The notes under the pieces are model-generated. The model made no database searches and was not told where the DNA came from. It worked only from the letters and a program-made list of their open reading frames with translations. This document shows positions 15,077 to 22,180 of a stretch of 29,874 nt of DNA, piece by piece; position 1 is the stretch's first letter, and every line of letters begins with the position of its first letter. The position numbers and the translations under genes are program-made. Origin of the DNA: O2-02-FULL-42-9 sp038043025 (lineage in GTDB: Bacteria > Pseudomonadota > Gammaproteobacteria > UBA12402). The stretch lies in contig JBBTCW010000057.1 of assembly GCA_038043025.1 (NCBI GenBank), positions 1-29,874 of the forward strand. The letters are read 5' to 3'.

Positions 15077-16424
15077 CGGCGGGTGGTTTTTTTGAATGGT
15101 TATATTCTACGGGGATGCAGAATGTTTCATGTATATAGGGGATGATCCATAGTGCAATTAATATCAAGAGAGGTAAAATCGATAGCGCCATGTGATAAGC
15201 GTGCGCCGAATATACGCGTTCCCCCTGTTTGGCGATGCCGATCCAGTAATGTTCTAAAATGAGTCCTGTGACGGGTGGTGTAATAGCGGCGCCAATCATG
15301 TTGATTGTATTTACAAAGCTTAAAGAAGTTGCGCTATATTGCGAAGGATGTAATTCTCGGATGATAGAGAAAATCAACACCAGTGCGCTGGAGAAAAAAC
15401 CGAATAAGAATAATAAAATAAATAATTCGACCCATGTTAAATGTGGCACATACAGTATGACGCTCATGCTGAGAAGGGCGCCGAGTGTGCCAATCCATAT
15501 CGGTGATTTGCGTCGTTTTAATAGGTCAGATAAAAAGCCGAAGGTAGGACAGCCTATTGCCCAGCCGATAAAAATAAACGAAGTCATGAATGCGGCGAGA
15601 TGGCTTGAAATATTATAAGTGTTGATTAAATACGTGACGCCCCATAGGCCGCCAAACAAGGGTGTGGGTGCGTACATCAATCCGCCATACAGTGCGCCGA
15701 CCCAACTTTGTGGACAGGAGAGCACCGTTTTTAGACCTTGCCATAAGGGTGCTTGAGTTGTATTTTTGGCGTAATGATGATGACGAGGATGGTCGCGAAT
15801 AATGAATAACATCAAAATACTTAATACCAAGGCAAATGCAGCGAATATCAAGAATGCATGTCGCCAGCCAAATGAATGAATAAATAAAGCGAGCGGTGCT
15901 TCGCCGGTAATGGCGCCGAGCATGCCCACGGTAACGGTTAATCCAATGATGAGTGCAAAATGTTTGGGAGGGAACCAATGGGCGGCGATATTCATGCATC
16001 CCACCACAGCAAATGCAGAGCCGAGTCCAATAAAAAATCGACTCGCTTCAATGAGCCACCAACGTTGCGCAAGTGCAAATGCAAGTGAGCCGAGCGCGCA
16101 AATGGCAGCCGCCATGGTTAATGTGCGTCGTGAGCCAAATCGATCAAGCAAAATACCAACGGGAATTTGCATACCTGCATAGGCATAAAAATAAATCGCC
16201 ACCAGATTGGAAAATGCAATCGCATTAATCGAAAAATCATGCATGAGTTCGGGCAGCATGACGCCGGGCGATACTTGCAATAAAAATTCATAAAAATAAA
16301 AAATGGCACTTAACCCCCAGATGATGCCAGGTAGAATATAATGGGAACCTGTATCCCGGATATTGCTGCGCAACGGCGCAGCAATTCCGGGATGACAGTG
16401 TGTTTTTTTATGATGATCGGTCAT
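15051..16424 (-). CDS. MFS transporter with repeat-encoded N-terminus
   Basis: A 457-aa major facilitator protein with about 12 transmembrane helices. Motif A is GILLDRFGSRR after TM2 (about residues 90-100), with a second copy, GFLSDLLKRRKSP, in the C-terminal half. Characteristic stretches are WGLSAIFYFYEFLLQVSPGVM, RFFIGLGSAFAVVG and AAHWFPPKHFALIIGL. These resemble the large MFS group expanded in Legionella and Coxiella (Pht-like and NarK-like). The substrate cannot be told. Residues about 10-26 (from CHPGIAAPLR to SNIRDTG) are translated from a GTCATCCCGGA palindrome, in the cytoplasmic tail before TM1. The gatB stop overlaps its ATG as ATGA, and miaB overlaps its 3' end, so it is built into a translation operon. 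Confidence 0.9.
   Translation of the reverse strand: MTDHHKKTHCHPGIAAPLRSNIRDTGSHYILPGIIWGLSAIFYFYEFLLQVSPGVMLPELMHDFSINAIAFSNLVAIYFYAYAGMQIPVGILLDRFGSRRTLTMAAAICALGSLAFALAQRWWLIEASRFFIGLGSAFAVVGCMNIAAHWFPPKHFALIIGLTVTVGMLGAITGEAPLALFIHSFGWRHAFLIFAAFALVLSILMLFIIRDHPRHHHYAKNTTQAPLWQGLKTVLSCPQSWVGALYGGLMYAPTPLFGGLWGVTYLINTYNISSHLAAFMTSFIFIGWAIGCPTFGFLSDLLKRRKSPIWIGTLGALLSMSVILYVPHLTWVELFILLFLFGFFSSALVLIFSIIRELHPSQYSATSLSFVNTINMIGAAITPPVTGLILEHYWIGIAKQGERVYSAHAYHMALSILPLLILIALWIIPYIHETFCIPVEYNHSKKPPADDDTQAIH
16353..16393. repeat. GTCATCCCGGA-family palindrome inside a coding sequence
   Basis: ATCCCGGATATTGCTGCGC, loop AACG, then GCGCAGCAATTCCGGGAT is almost perfectly self-complementary. The right half through GATGAC (to about 16396) matches 9812-9848 closely. 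It is read in frame on the minus strand as part of the MFS transporter. No frameshift or stop is introduced. Confidence 0.85.
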
Positions 16425-17848
16425 GATAATTTCTTTTTTAATAAATCGTTGACTTGTTGAGGGTTTGCCTTTCCTTTTGACAGTTGCATCACTTGGCCGA
16501 CGAAAAATCCGAACAAACGATCTTTGCCCGCGCGATAAGCCGCTAATTCATCGGGGTTATCTTGTAGGACTTGATCAATGATTTTTTCGATAGCGTTTCC
16601 ATCGGTAACTTGTTTTAAGCCTTGTTTTTCAATAATTTCGTCGGTTGTTCCATCGCCACTCCACAAGCGCTCGAAAATAGTTTTGGCAATTTTGCCGGAG
16701 ATGGTGCCGTCTTCAATGCGCGCGAGCAGTCGCGTTAATTCTGTGGCGCTTACCGGTGATTGTCGTATGGAAAGTTCTGCTTTGTTTAAGGCAGCAGATA
16801 GTTCGCCAAAAATCCAATTAGCCGCAAGTGTCGGATCAATTTTTTTGGCCACCGTCTCAAAGTAACTCGACATATCTTGATTGTTCGCGAGTAGATTGGC
16901 GATATAATTATTGAGTTTATAATCTTTGGCAAAGCGTTCGCGTTTTTCTTTTGGCAGCTCCGGAATTTGTGTTGAAATTTTCTGAATCATTTCGTGGGTG
17001 ATTTTTAAAGGTAGCAGATCCGGTTCGGGGAAATATCGATAGTCGGTGGCTTCTTCTTTTGCACGCAAGGGGCGTGTTTCATTTTTTGCGACATCAAATA
17101 AGAGTGTTTGTTGTATGACCGTGCCGCCATTTTTTAAGATGTTGGTTTGTCGTTCAATTTCGTAATTAATCGTGCGTTCGATAAAACGAAACGAATTTAA
17201 ATTTTTAGTTTCCGTGCGCGTGCCAAATTCTTTTTGATGCTTGGGTCGAACCGATATATTGACATCGCAGCGAAACGCGCCTTCTTGCATATTGCCCGTG
17301 CAGATATCTAACTGTTGAACGAGCGTGTGCAGTGTTTTTAAATAGGCAACCGCTTCCTCGGCAGACGCGATGTCGGGTTCGGAGACGATTTCTAATAAGG
17401 GCATGCCGGCACGGTTTAAGTCAATGCCGGTTTTTCCATGAAAATCTTCATGTAACGATTTGCCGGAATCTTCTTCGAGATGTGCGCGCGTAATACCAAT
17501 TTTTTTAGATGTCCCATCGTTTAAAACAATATCTAAATAACCGTTTTGTACAATCGGGTGCGAGTGTTGTGAAATTTGATAACCCTTGGGCAGATCGGGA
17601 TAAAAATAATTTTTGCGCGCAAAAATAGATTCATGGGCAACTGTTGCATCAACCGCTAAACCAAATTTAATGGCCATGTCGACAGCCGTTTTATTTAAAA
17701 CGGGTAACGTGCCCGGAAAACCGAGATCAATAATCGATGCTTGACTGTTAGGTTCTGCGCCAAAGCTTGCCGCGGAGCCTGAAAACATTTTGCTTTTTGT
17801 TTTTAGCTGAACATGTACTTCAAGACCAATCGTCGCTTTCCAATTCAT
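16421..17848 (-). CDS. gatB: Asp-tRNA(Asn)/Glu-tRNA(Gln) amidotransferase subunit B
   Basis: The kinase/transamidase-coupling subunit of GatCAB, which activates misacylated Glu-tRNA(Gln) or Asp-tRNA(Asn) with ATP. The protein is 475 aa, the usual length. The N-terminal cradle domain has IGLEVHVQLKTKSKMFSG, GFPGTLPVLN, RKNYFYPDLPKGYQISQ, EEDSGKS, NRAGMPLLEIVSEPD and RCDVNISVRP, followed by GTRTETKNLNS. The C-terminal YqeY-like tRNA-binding domain (about 325-475) ends GQVMQLSKGKANPQQVNDLL. The start codon abuts the gatA stop with no gap, and the stop overlaps the MFS start, so translation of all three should be coupled. Confidence 0.97.
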   Translation of the reverse strand: MNWKATIGLEVHVQLKTKSKMFSGSAASFGAEPNSQASIIDLGFPGTLPVLNKTAVDMAIKFGLAVDATVAHESIFARKNYFYPDLPKGYQISQHSHPIVQNGYLDIVLNDGTSKKIGITRAHLEEDSGKSLHEDFHGKTGIDLNRAGMPLLEIVSEPDIASAEEAVAYLKTLHTLVQQLDICTGNMQEGAFRCDVNISVRPKHQKEFGTRTETKNLNSFRFIERTINYEIERQTNILKNGGTVIQQTLLFDVAKNETRPLRAKEEATDYRYFPEPDLLPLKITHEMIQKISTQIPELPKEKRERFAKDYKLNNYIANLLANNQDMSSYFETVAKKIDPTLAANWIFGELSAALNKAELSIRQSPVSATELTRLLARIEDGTISGKIAKTIFERLWSGDGTTDEIIEKQGLKQVTDGNAIEKIIDQVLQDNPDELAAYRAGKDRLFGFFVGQVMQLSKGKANPQQVNDLLKKKLS

Positions 17849-19309
17849 TTATTCGCCTCTAAATTTTTCAGGAATTTTTAGGTGCCAGTCTGTTGCTTGC
17901 TGATAACGATGTGCAACATTTAATAATGTTGATTCTTCAAAATAATTGCCGATGAGCTGCACACCCACCGGCAAATCATTTAAAAATCCGGCAGGAATAG
18001 AAATGCCCGGCAACCCGGCCAAGTTTACAGTGACGGTAAAAATGTCTGACAAATACATTTGAATGCGATCTTTCATGCGGCTGCCGATAGAAAACGCCGT
18101 TGTCGGGCTCGTTGGCGTTAAAATAACGTCGATGTTTTTAAAGGCGGCTTCGTAATCGCGGCGAATGAGTGTTCGAATTTGTTGTGCTTTTATATAATAG
18201 GCATTGTAATGTGTAGAGGATAAAACATAGGTGCCGGTAAAGATGCGATGTTTGACTTCATCGCCAAAGCCTTCGCTGCGTGATCGTGCATAAAGATCTT
18301 CTAAGTTTTTAGGATTGTCACACCGATGACCAAAACGCACACCATCGTATCGTGCTAAATTTGATGCGGCTTCTGCGGGCGCCACAACGTAGTAAGCCGG
18401 CATGCCTGCGCGCATCATGGGCAAATCAATGTCGTGTAAGATGGCGCCTTGTTTTTCAAATTCTTTTGCGGCTGCATAAATTTTGTCGGCCATCTGAGCA
18501 TCGAGTTGCTCGTTAAAACATTCTTTGGGAAGACCGATATGCAATCCGCTTATCGATTTATTTAAAGAAGCGGTAAAATCGGGAACGGGATTATCCGCGG
18601 AAGTTGAGTCATTGGGATCAAAACCCGCAAAGTCATTTAATAAAACGGCAACATCTTCCGCTGTTTTTGCGATCACACCGGCTTGATCTAAACTCGATGC
18701 GAATGCGATCATGCCAAAGCGTGAAACGCGACCATAAGTGGGTTTTAAGCCCGTGACGCCAGATAATGCAGCCGGTTGACGAATGGATCCGCCGGTGTCG
18801 GTGCCGGTTGCGATTGGTGCAATACGCGCAGCAACAGCGGCGCATGATCCGCCCGATGATCCGCCGGGTACTTTATCTAAATCCCAGGGATTTTTAACCG
18901 GACCGTAATAACTGTTTTCGTTAGACGAGCCCATGGCAAATTCATCCATGTTTGTTTTGCCTAATAAAACCATGCCGGTGTTTTTAAGTTTTTGAACACA
19001 TGTCGCATCATACGGCGAAACAAAATTATCTAACATTTTAGAGCCGCAGGATGTTTTAATGCCAGCCGTGCAAAAAATATCTTTATGTGCAATCGGAATA
19101 CCGGTGAGTGGGCTTGTTTTATTTTTTGAAATACGTTCATCTGCTTTACGGGCTTCTTCGAGTGCCGTTCGTTCAGTGATGGTAATAAAGGCATTGAGCA
19201 GGGGATCAAATTTTTTAATGCGATCTAAAAAATGTTGGGTGAGTTCAACGCTTGATATCTTTTTGTGTTGTAATGCGTCGCTTAATGCGAGGAGTGTTTT
19301 GGTATGCAT
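17849..19309 (-). CDS. gatA: Asp-tRNA(Asn)/Glu-tRNA(Gln) amidotransferase subunit A
   Basis: The glutaminase subunit of GatCAB. It releases ammonia from glutamine for transfer to the misacylated tRNA. The 486-aa protein is an amidase-signature enzyme with the Ser-cis-Ser-Lys triad visible as K76 (IAHKDIF), S151 (GGSSGGSC) and S175 (GTDTGGSIRQPA). LKPTYGRVSRFG and SSLDQAG follow. The usual C-terminal GLPGISIPAGF and LPVGVQLIG are present. It is the second gene of gatCAB, 2 nt after gatC. GatC, A and B are complete, so the organism can make Gln-tRNA or Asn-tRNA by the indirect route. Which one depends on the presence of GlnRS and AsnRS elsewhere. Confidence 0.97.
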   Translation of the reverse strand: MHTKTLLALSDALQHKKISSVELTQHFLDRIKKFDPLLNAFITITERTALEEARKADERISKNKTSPLTGIPIAHKDIFCTAGIKTSCGSKMLDNFVSPYDATCVQKLKNTGMVLLGKTNMDEFAMGSSNENSYYGPVKNPWDLDKVPGGSSGGSCAAVAARIAPIATGTDTGGSIRQPAALSGVTGLKPTYGRVSRFGMIAFASSLDQAGVIAKTAEDVAVLLNDFAGFDPNDSTSADNPVPDFTASLNKSISGLHIGLPKECFNEQLDAQMADKIYAAAKEFEKQGAILHDIDLPMMRAGMPAYYVVAPAEAASNLARYDGVRFGHRCDNPKNLEDLYARSRSEGFGDEVKHRIFTGTYVLSSTHYNAYYIKAQQIRTLIRRDYEAAFKNIDVILTPTSPTTAFSIGSRMKDRIQMYLSDIFTVTVNLAGLPGISIPAGFLNDLPVGVQLIGNYFEESTLLNVAHRYQQATDWHLKIPEKFRGE

Positions 19310-19311
19310 GT

Positions 19312-19617
19312 TTATTTTTCACCCTCAATGACTTGGGGAACAAGATAAACACCGGCGTCAACACGGTCGAGTGCGATGGATTGGTATAAATCGCGTTGAT
19401 TAATTTCGGTGACAACGTCTTCGCGAAGGCGTTGTGATGCGCTGAAGGGGTGTTCCATGGGCGGTACATCGGTTGTATCGATTTGGTCGATTTGTCCGAT
19501 AAATTTTAGGATATGAGCCATATCGGCATATTTATCCAGACCCTTTCCGTCTGTATATAATTTAGCCATTTTGATTATTTTTTCAATGGTTTTGGGGCTG
19601 AGTTTGTCGTGTGTCAT
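19312..19617 (-). CDS. gatC: Asp-tRNA(Asn)/Glu-tRNA(Gln) amidotransferase subunit C
   Basis: A small (101 aa) subunit that wraps around GatA and stabilises the GatA-GatB complex. It starts with a helical segment (LSPKTIEKIIKMAKLY), followed by the typical LKFIGQIDQIDTTDVPPMEHP and LREDVV. It ends with VPQVIE. GAGGT lies about 9 nt before the ATG. It is the first gene of the operon gatC-gatA-gatB-MFS-miaB-ybeY, with its own promoter at 19652-19680. Confidence 0.95.
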   Translation of the reverse strand: MTHDKLSPKTIEKIIKMAKLYTDGKGLDKYADMAHILKFIGQIDQIDTTDVPPMEHPFSASQRLREDVVTEINQRDLYQSIALDRVDAGVYLVPQVIEGEK

Positions 19618-19651
19618 GCGCTGATAACCTCATGCATCATCTGATCGTGGA

Positions 19652-19680
19652 ATTATGGATAGTTGCGCCAGCAGAGTCAA
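19652..19680 (-). promoter_or_regulatory. Promoter of gatCAB operon
   Basis: On the minus strand, TTGACT (19680-19675; 5 of 6), an optimal 17-nt spacer and CATAAT (19657-19652; 5 of 6) lie about 35 nt upstream of gatC. The -35 is the left arm of the palindrome at 19673-19697. Confidence 0.65.
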
Positions 19681-19697
19681 GCGTCAGTCTTGACTCT
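19673..19697. promoter_or_regulatory. Palindrome shared by divergent gatC and mreB promoters
   Basis: AGAGTCAAG, a 7-nt centre, then CTTGACTCT is a perfect 9-bp inverted repeat. Each arm contains the -35 box (TTGACT) of one of the two divergent promoters. It may be an operator for a dimeric regulator, or simply a compact back-to-back promoter pair in which both -35 boxes fall close together. Confidence 0.6.
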
Positions 19698-19717
19698 CGC
19701 AGCAATACTGATAAAGT
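19690..19717 (+). promoter_or_regulatory. Promoter of mreBCD
   Basis: TTGACT (19690-19695), a 16-nt spacer and TAAAGT (19712-19717; 4 of 6) lie about 37 nt before the mreB ATG. The -35 is the right arm of the palindrome at 19673-19697. AAGGA follows at 7 nt from the ATG. Confidence 0.55.
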
Positions 19718-19754
19718 TAGAGCCGATTTTTAATTTGGCTTTGAAGGAATATTT

Positions 19755-20804
19755 ATGAATATTTTCAAAAAATTGCGTGGTATTTGGTCGAATGATTTGT
19801 CGATCGATTTAGGGACGGCAAATACGTTGGTTTATGTCAAAAATAAGGGCATCGTGTTGGATGAGCCCTCTGTGGTGGCCATTCGCCAAGATGAACCGGG
19901 TGGTCCTAAACGCATTGCAGCGGTAGGTACGAGCGCAAAGCGCATGTTAGGCCGTACGCCGGGCAACATTACAGCGATTCGTCCGATGAAGGATGGCGTG
20001 ATCGCAGATTTTTTTGTGACCGAAAAAATGTTGCAATATTTTATTCATAAAGTGCATGAAAATAAATTTATGCGTCCAAGCCCACGCGTGTTGGTATGCG
20101 TGCCGTGTGGCTCAACGCAAGTGGAACGTCGGGCGATTCGAGAATCTGCGTTGGGTGCTGGCGCTCGTGAAGTTTTCTTAATCGAAGAGCCCATGGCCGC
20201 AGCCATTGGTGCTGGCTTGCCGGTTCAAGAGGCAACGGGTTCGATGGTCGTTGACATCGGTGGGGGTACGACAGAAGTGGCCATTATTTCTTTGGGAGGC
20301 ATTGTGTATTCTGCTTCTGTTCGCATAGGGGGCGATCGTTTTGATGAAGCTATTGTGAATTACGTGCGTCGTAATTATGGTACGTTAATTGGCGAAACCA
20401 CGGCAGAAAATATTAAAAAAATTATTGGCACAGCATTTCCGGGCGATGATATTCGTGAAATCGTTGTGCGCGGCCGTAATTTGTCCGAAGGCGTTCCGCG
20501 TAGCTTCACGTTAAATAGTAATGAAATCCTAGAAGCGTTGCAGGAACCGTTATCCGGTATTGTGGGTGCTGTTCGTACCGCGCTTGAACAAGCGCCACCT
20601 GAATTGGCGTCCGATATTGCCGAGCGCGGGATGGTATTAACTGGCGGCGGATCATTATTACGCGATGTCGATCGATTGCTCATGGAGGAAACTGGACTGC
20701 CCGTGATTATTGCCGAAGATCCACTGACATGTGTAGCGCGAGGCGGCGGTACAGCATTAGAAATGGTATATTCAAGCGGTCGAGATTTTATTTCAAAGGA
20801 ATAA
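19755..20804 (+). CDS. mreB: Rod shape-determining protein MreB
   Basis: Bacterial actin homologue. It forms membrane-associated filaments that position the elongasome and lateral-wall synthesis. The 349-aa protein has phosphate-1 loop LSIDLGTANTLVYVKNKG (from about residue 16), FIHKVHENKFMRPSPRVLVCVP, EEPMAAAIGAGLPV, phosphate-2 loop VVDIGGGTTEVAIISLGGIV and adenosine motif LTGGGSLLRDVDRLL. The N-terminal MNIFKKLRGIW is the usual amphipathic membrane helix. It is the first gene of mreBCD, with AAGGA and a promoter upstream. The operon implies a rod-shaped cell with peptidoglycan elongation. Confidence 0.98.
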   Translation: MNIFKKLRGIWSNDLSIDLGTANTLVYVKNKGIVLDEPSVVAIRQDEPGGPKRIAAVGTSAKRMLGRTPGNITAIRPMKDGVIADFFVTEKMLQYFIHKVHENKFMRPSPRVLVCVPCGSTQVERRAIRESALGAGAREVFLIEEPMAAAIGAGLPVQEATGSMVVDIGGGTTEVAIISLGGIVYSASVRIGGDRFDEAIVNYVRRNYGTLIGETTAENIKKIIGTAFPGDDIREIVVRGRNLSEGVPRSFTLNSNEILEALQEPLSGIVGAVRTALEQAPPELASDIAERGMVLTGGGSLLRDVDRLLMEETGLPVIIAEDPLTCVARGGGTALEMVYSSGRDFISKE

Positions 20805-20822
20805 AGGCAGAAGGAGCGCATC

Positions 20823-21671
20823 ATTAAACCTATCTTTAAAAAAGATTCCAGTCTAGGCATGCGCGCGATTCTTTTTTTGATATTGGCGATTATTTTTATG
20901 TTCGCCGATCGTCGCAACATTGCCTTTCATCGCATTCGCCAAGTGATGGATTATGCTGTATTCCCTGTGCAGTATGCCGTTGATTTGCCGATCGATATGA
21001 CGAACACGATTATCAGTGATTTTTCGACGCAACAACAGTTATTAAAAGATAATGCCAGTTTGCATGCGCAAGTGTTGCTGTTGCAAGCACAGTTACAAAA
21101 ACAATATGCGATTGTCTCTGAAAACAAACAATTAAAAGAATTGTTGTCGGCAAGTGATCAAGCGAGCGGTCAAGTGTTAGAAGCGCAGTTGTTGGCGATT
21201 TCAACCGATCCTTTTTTGCATCAAGTGATTCTCGATAAAGGAACAAAAGACGGGGTTTTTCAGGGTCAACCCGTGTTGGATTCCAGTGGTGTGATGGGGC
21301 AAGTGATACAGGCAGATGTCTTTACCAGTCGTGTGATGTTATTAACTGATCCAAAAAGCGCGATTCCCGTGCAGATCAAACGTAACGGTATTCGTGCGAT
21401 TGCAGAAGGTACCGGTGGCGCAGATAATTTGTTGAAATTGATTTATGTGACGAATACGACAGATATAGAGGTGGGCGATGAGTTGGTGACATCGGGGTTG
21501 GGTCAGTGTTATCCGGTGGGTTATCCGGTAGGAACGGTGATAACGGTTTCGCATCCGGCCGATAGCCAGTTTGCAGAAATTATCGTCGTACCCTCTGCGC
21601 GATTAAATCGTAGTCGATTAGTGTTGTTGGTGTGGCCGGTAAATTACCCCTCGTCCCGGAATTCTGCGTAG
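20823..21671 (+). CDS. mreC: Rod shape-determining protein MreC, probable ATT start
   Basis: Bitopic inner-membrane protein of the elongasome. It activates PBP2/RodA on the periplasmic side and connects to MreB and MreD. One N-terminal TM (about 13-29, from MRAILFLILAIIFMFADRR) is followed by a coiled coil (about 60-105) and the beta-barrel MreC domain (DKGTKDGVFQGQPV, SRVMLLTDPKSAIPVQI, VTSGLGQCYPVGYPVG). The first ATG (20859) cuts off the conserved N-terminus. Translation from ATT 20823 gives (M)KPIFKKDSSLGMRAIL, which aligns with the E. coli MreC start MKPIF. AAGGAG is 6 nt before this ATT, while the ATG has no ribosome binding site. The final ~7 residues and the stop come from a palindromic repeat fragment. 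The long Pro-rich tail of E. coli MreC is absent. Confidence 0.93.
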   Translation: MKPIFKKDSSLGMRAILFLILAIIFMFADRRNIAFHRIRQVMDYAVFPVQYAVDLPIDMTNTIISDFSTQQQLLKDNASLHAQVLLLQAQLQKQYAIVSENKQLKELLSASDQASGQVLEAQLLAISTDPFLHQVILDKGTKDGVFQGQPVLDSSGVMGQVIQADVFTSRVMLLTDPKSAIPVQIKRNGIRAIAEGTGGADNLLKLIYVTNTTDIEVGDELVTSGLGQCYPVGYPVGTVITVSHPADSQFAEIIVVPSARLNRSRLVLLVWPVNYPSSRNSA

Positions 21672-21676
21672 CAGAA
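21653..21676. repeat. GTCATCCCGGA-family fragment at the mreC stop
   Basis: GTCCCGGAATTCTGCGTAGC then AGAA is one arm and the loop of the palindrome: TTCTGC and GCAGAA form the inner stem. The outer right arm is missing. It encodes the end of MreC (SRNSA), its TAG stop, and runs directly into GGAG, the mreD ribosome binding site. Confidence 0.65.
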
Positions 21677-21685
21677 GGAGCAAAG

Positions 21686-22180
21686 ATGTCCGAACATATT
21701 CATAACAAATGGTTAATTATCCTGACGTTTTTATTAGCGTTTGCGTTAGATGTTTTACCCTTGCCGGGTTGGTCGATTTGGTTTCGGCCTCTTTGGACGT
21801 TGATGGTAATGATCTATTGGGTGATGGCGTTTCCGAATTTAATCAATGTGGGAAGCGCTTTTGTGGTGGGATTGGTGTTGGATTTGTTGCAAGGCACCGT
21901 GTTGGGCGAACATGCGATTGCGATGGTGATTGTTGCATATTTCGTTGTACAATTATATCGTTTTATGCGTGTCGCGCCGCTCCTGCAGCAAACATTTTTT
22001 GCATTCATTTTGATTTTTATTTATCAATTATTGATTTATATTTTACAAGGGATTGTCGGTAGCTTGCCCAGCACTTGGTTATATTGGTTGCCGGTGTTGA
22101 CGTCTATTATTTTATGGCCTTGGATATTTGTGTTATTGCGTGATTCACGTCGGCGCGCGGGATTGATTGTTAAGGGTTAG
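21686..22180 (+). CDS. mreD: Rod shape-determining protein MreD
   Basis: A small polytopic inner-membrane protein of the elongasome, 164 aa (E. coli MreD 162). It has about five transmembrane helices, including IILTFLLAFALDVLPLPG, LWTLMVMIYWVMAFPN, VGSAFVVGLVLDLLQGTVLG and FFAFILIFIYQLLIYI. The G-x-x-x-D-x-x-x-G/Q pattern of TM3 (GLVLDLLQG) is the MreD signature. The start is set at ATG 21686 with AAGGAG 5 nt upstream. The frame extends back over the mreC end, but that part is repeat-encoded. The stop overlaps the end of the convergent 402-aa gene by 4 nt. Confidence 0.95.
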   Translation: MSEHIHNKWLIILTFLLAFALDVLPLPGWSIWFRPLWTLMVMIYWVMAFPNLINVGSAFVVGLVLDLLQGTVLGEHAIAMVIVAYFVVQLYRFMRVAPLLQQTFFAFILIFIYQLLIYILQGIVGSLPSTWLYWLPVLTSIILWPWIFVLLRDSRRRAGLIVKG

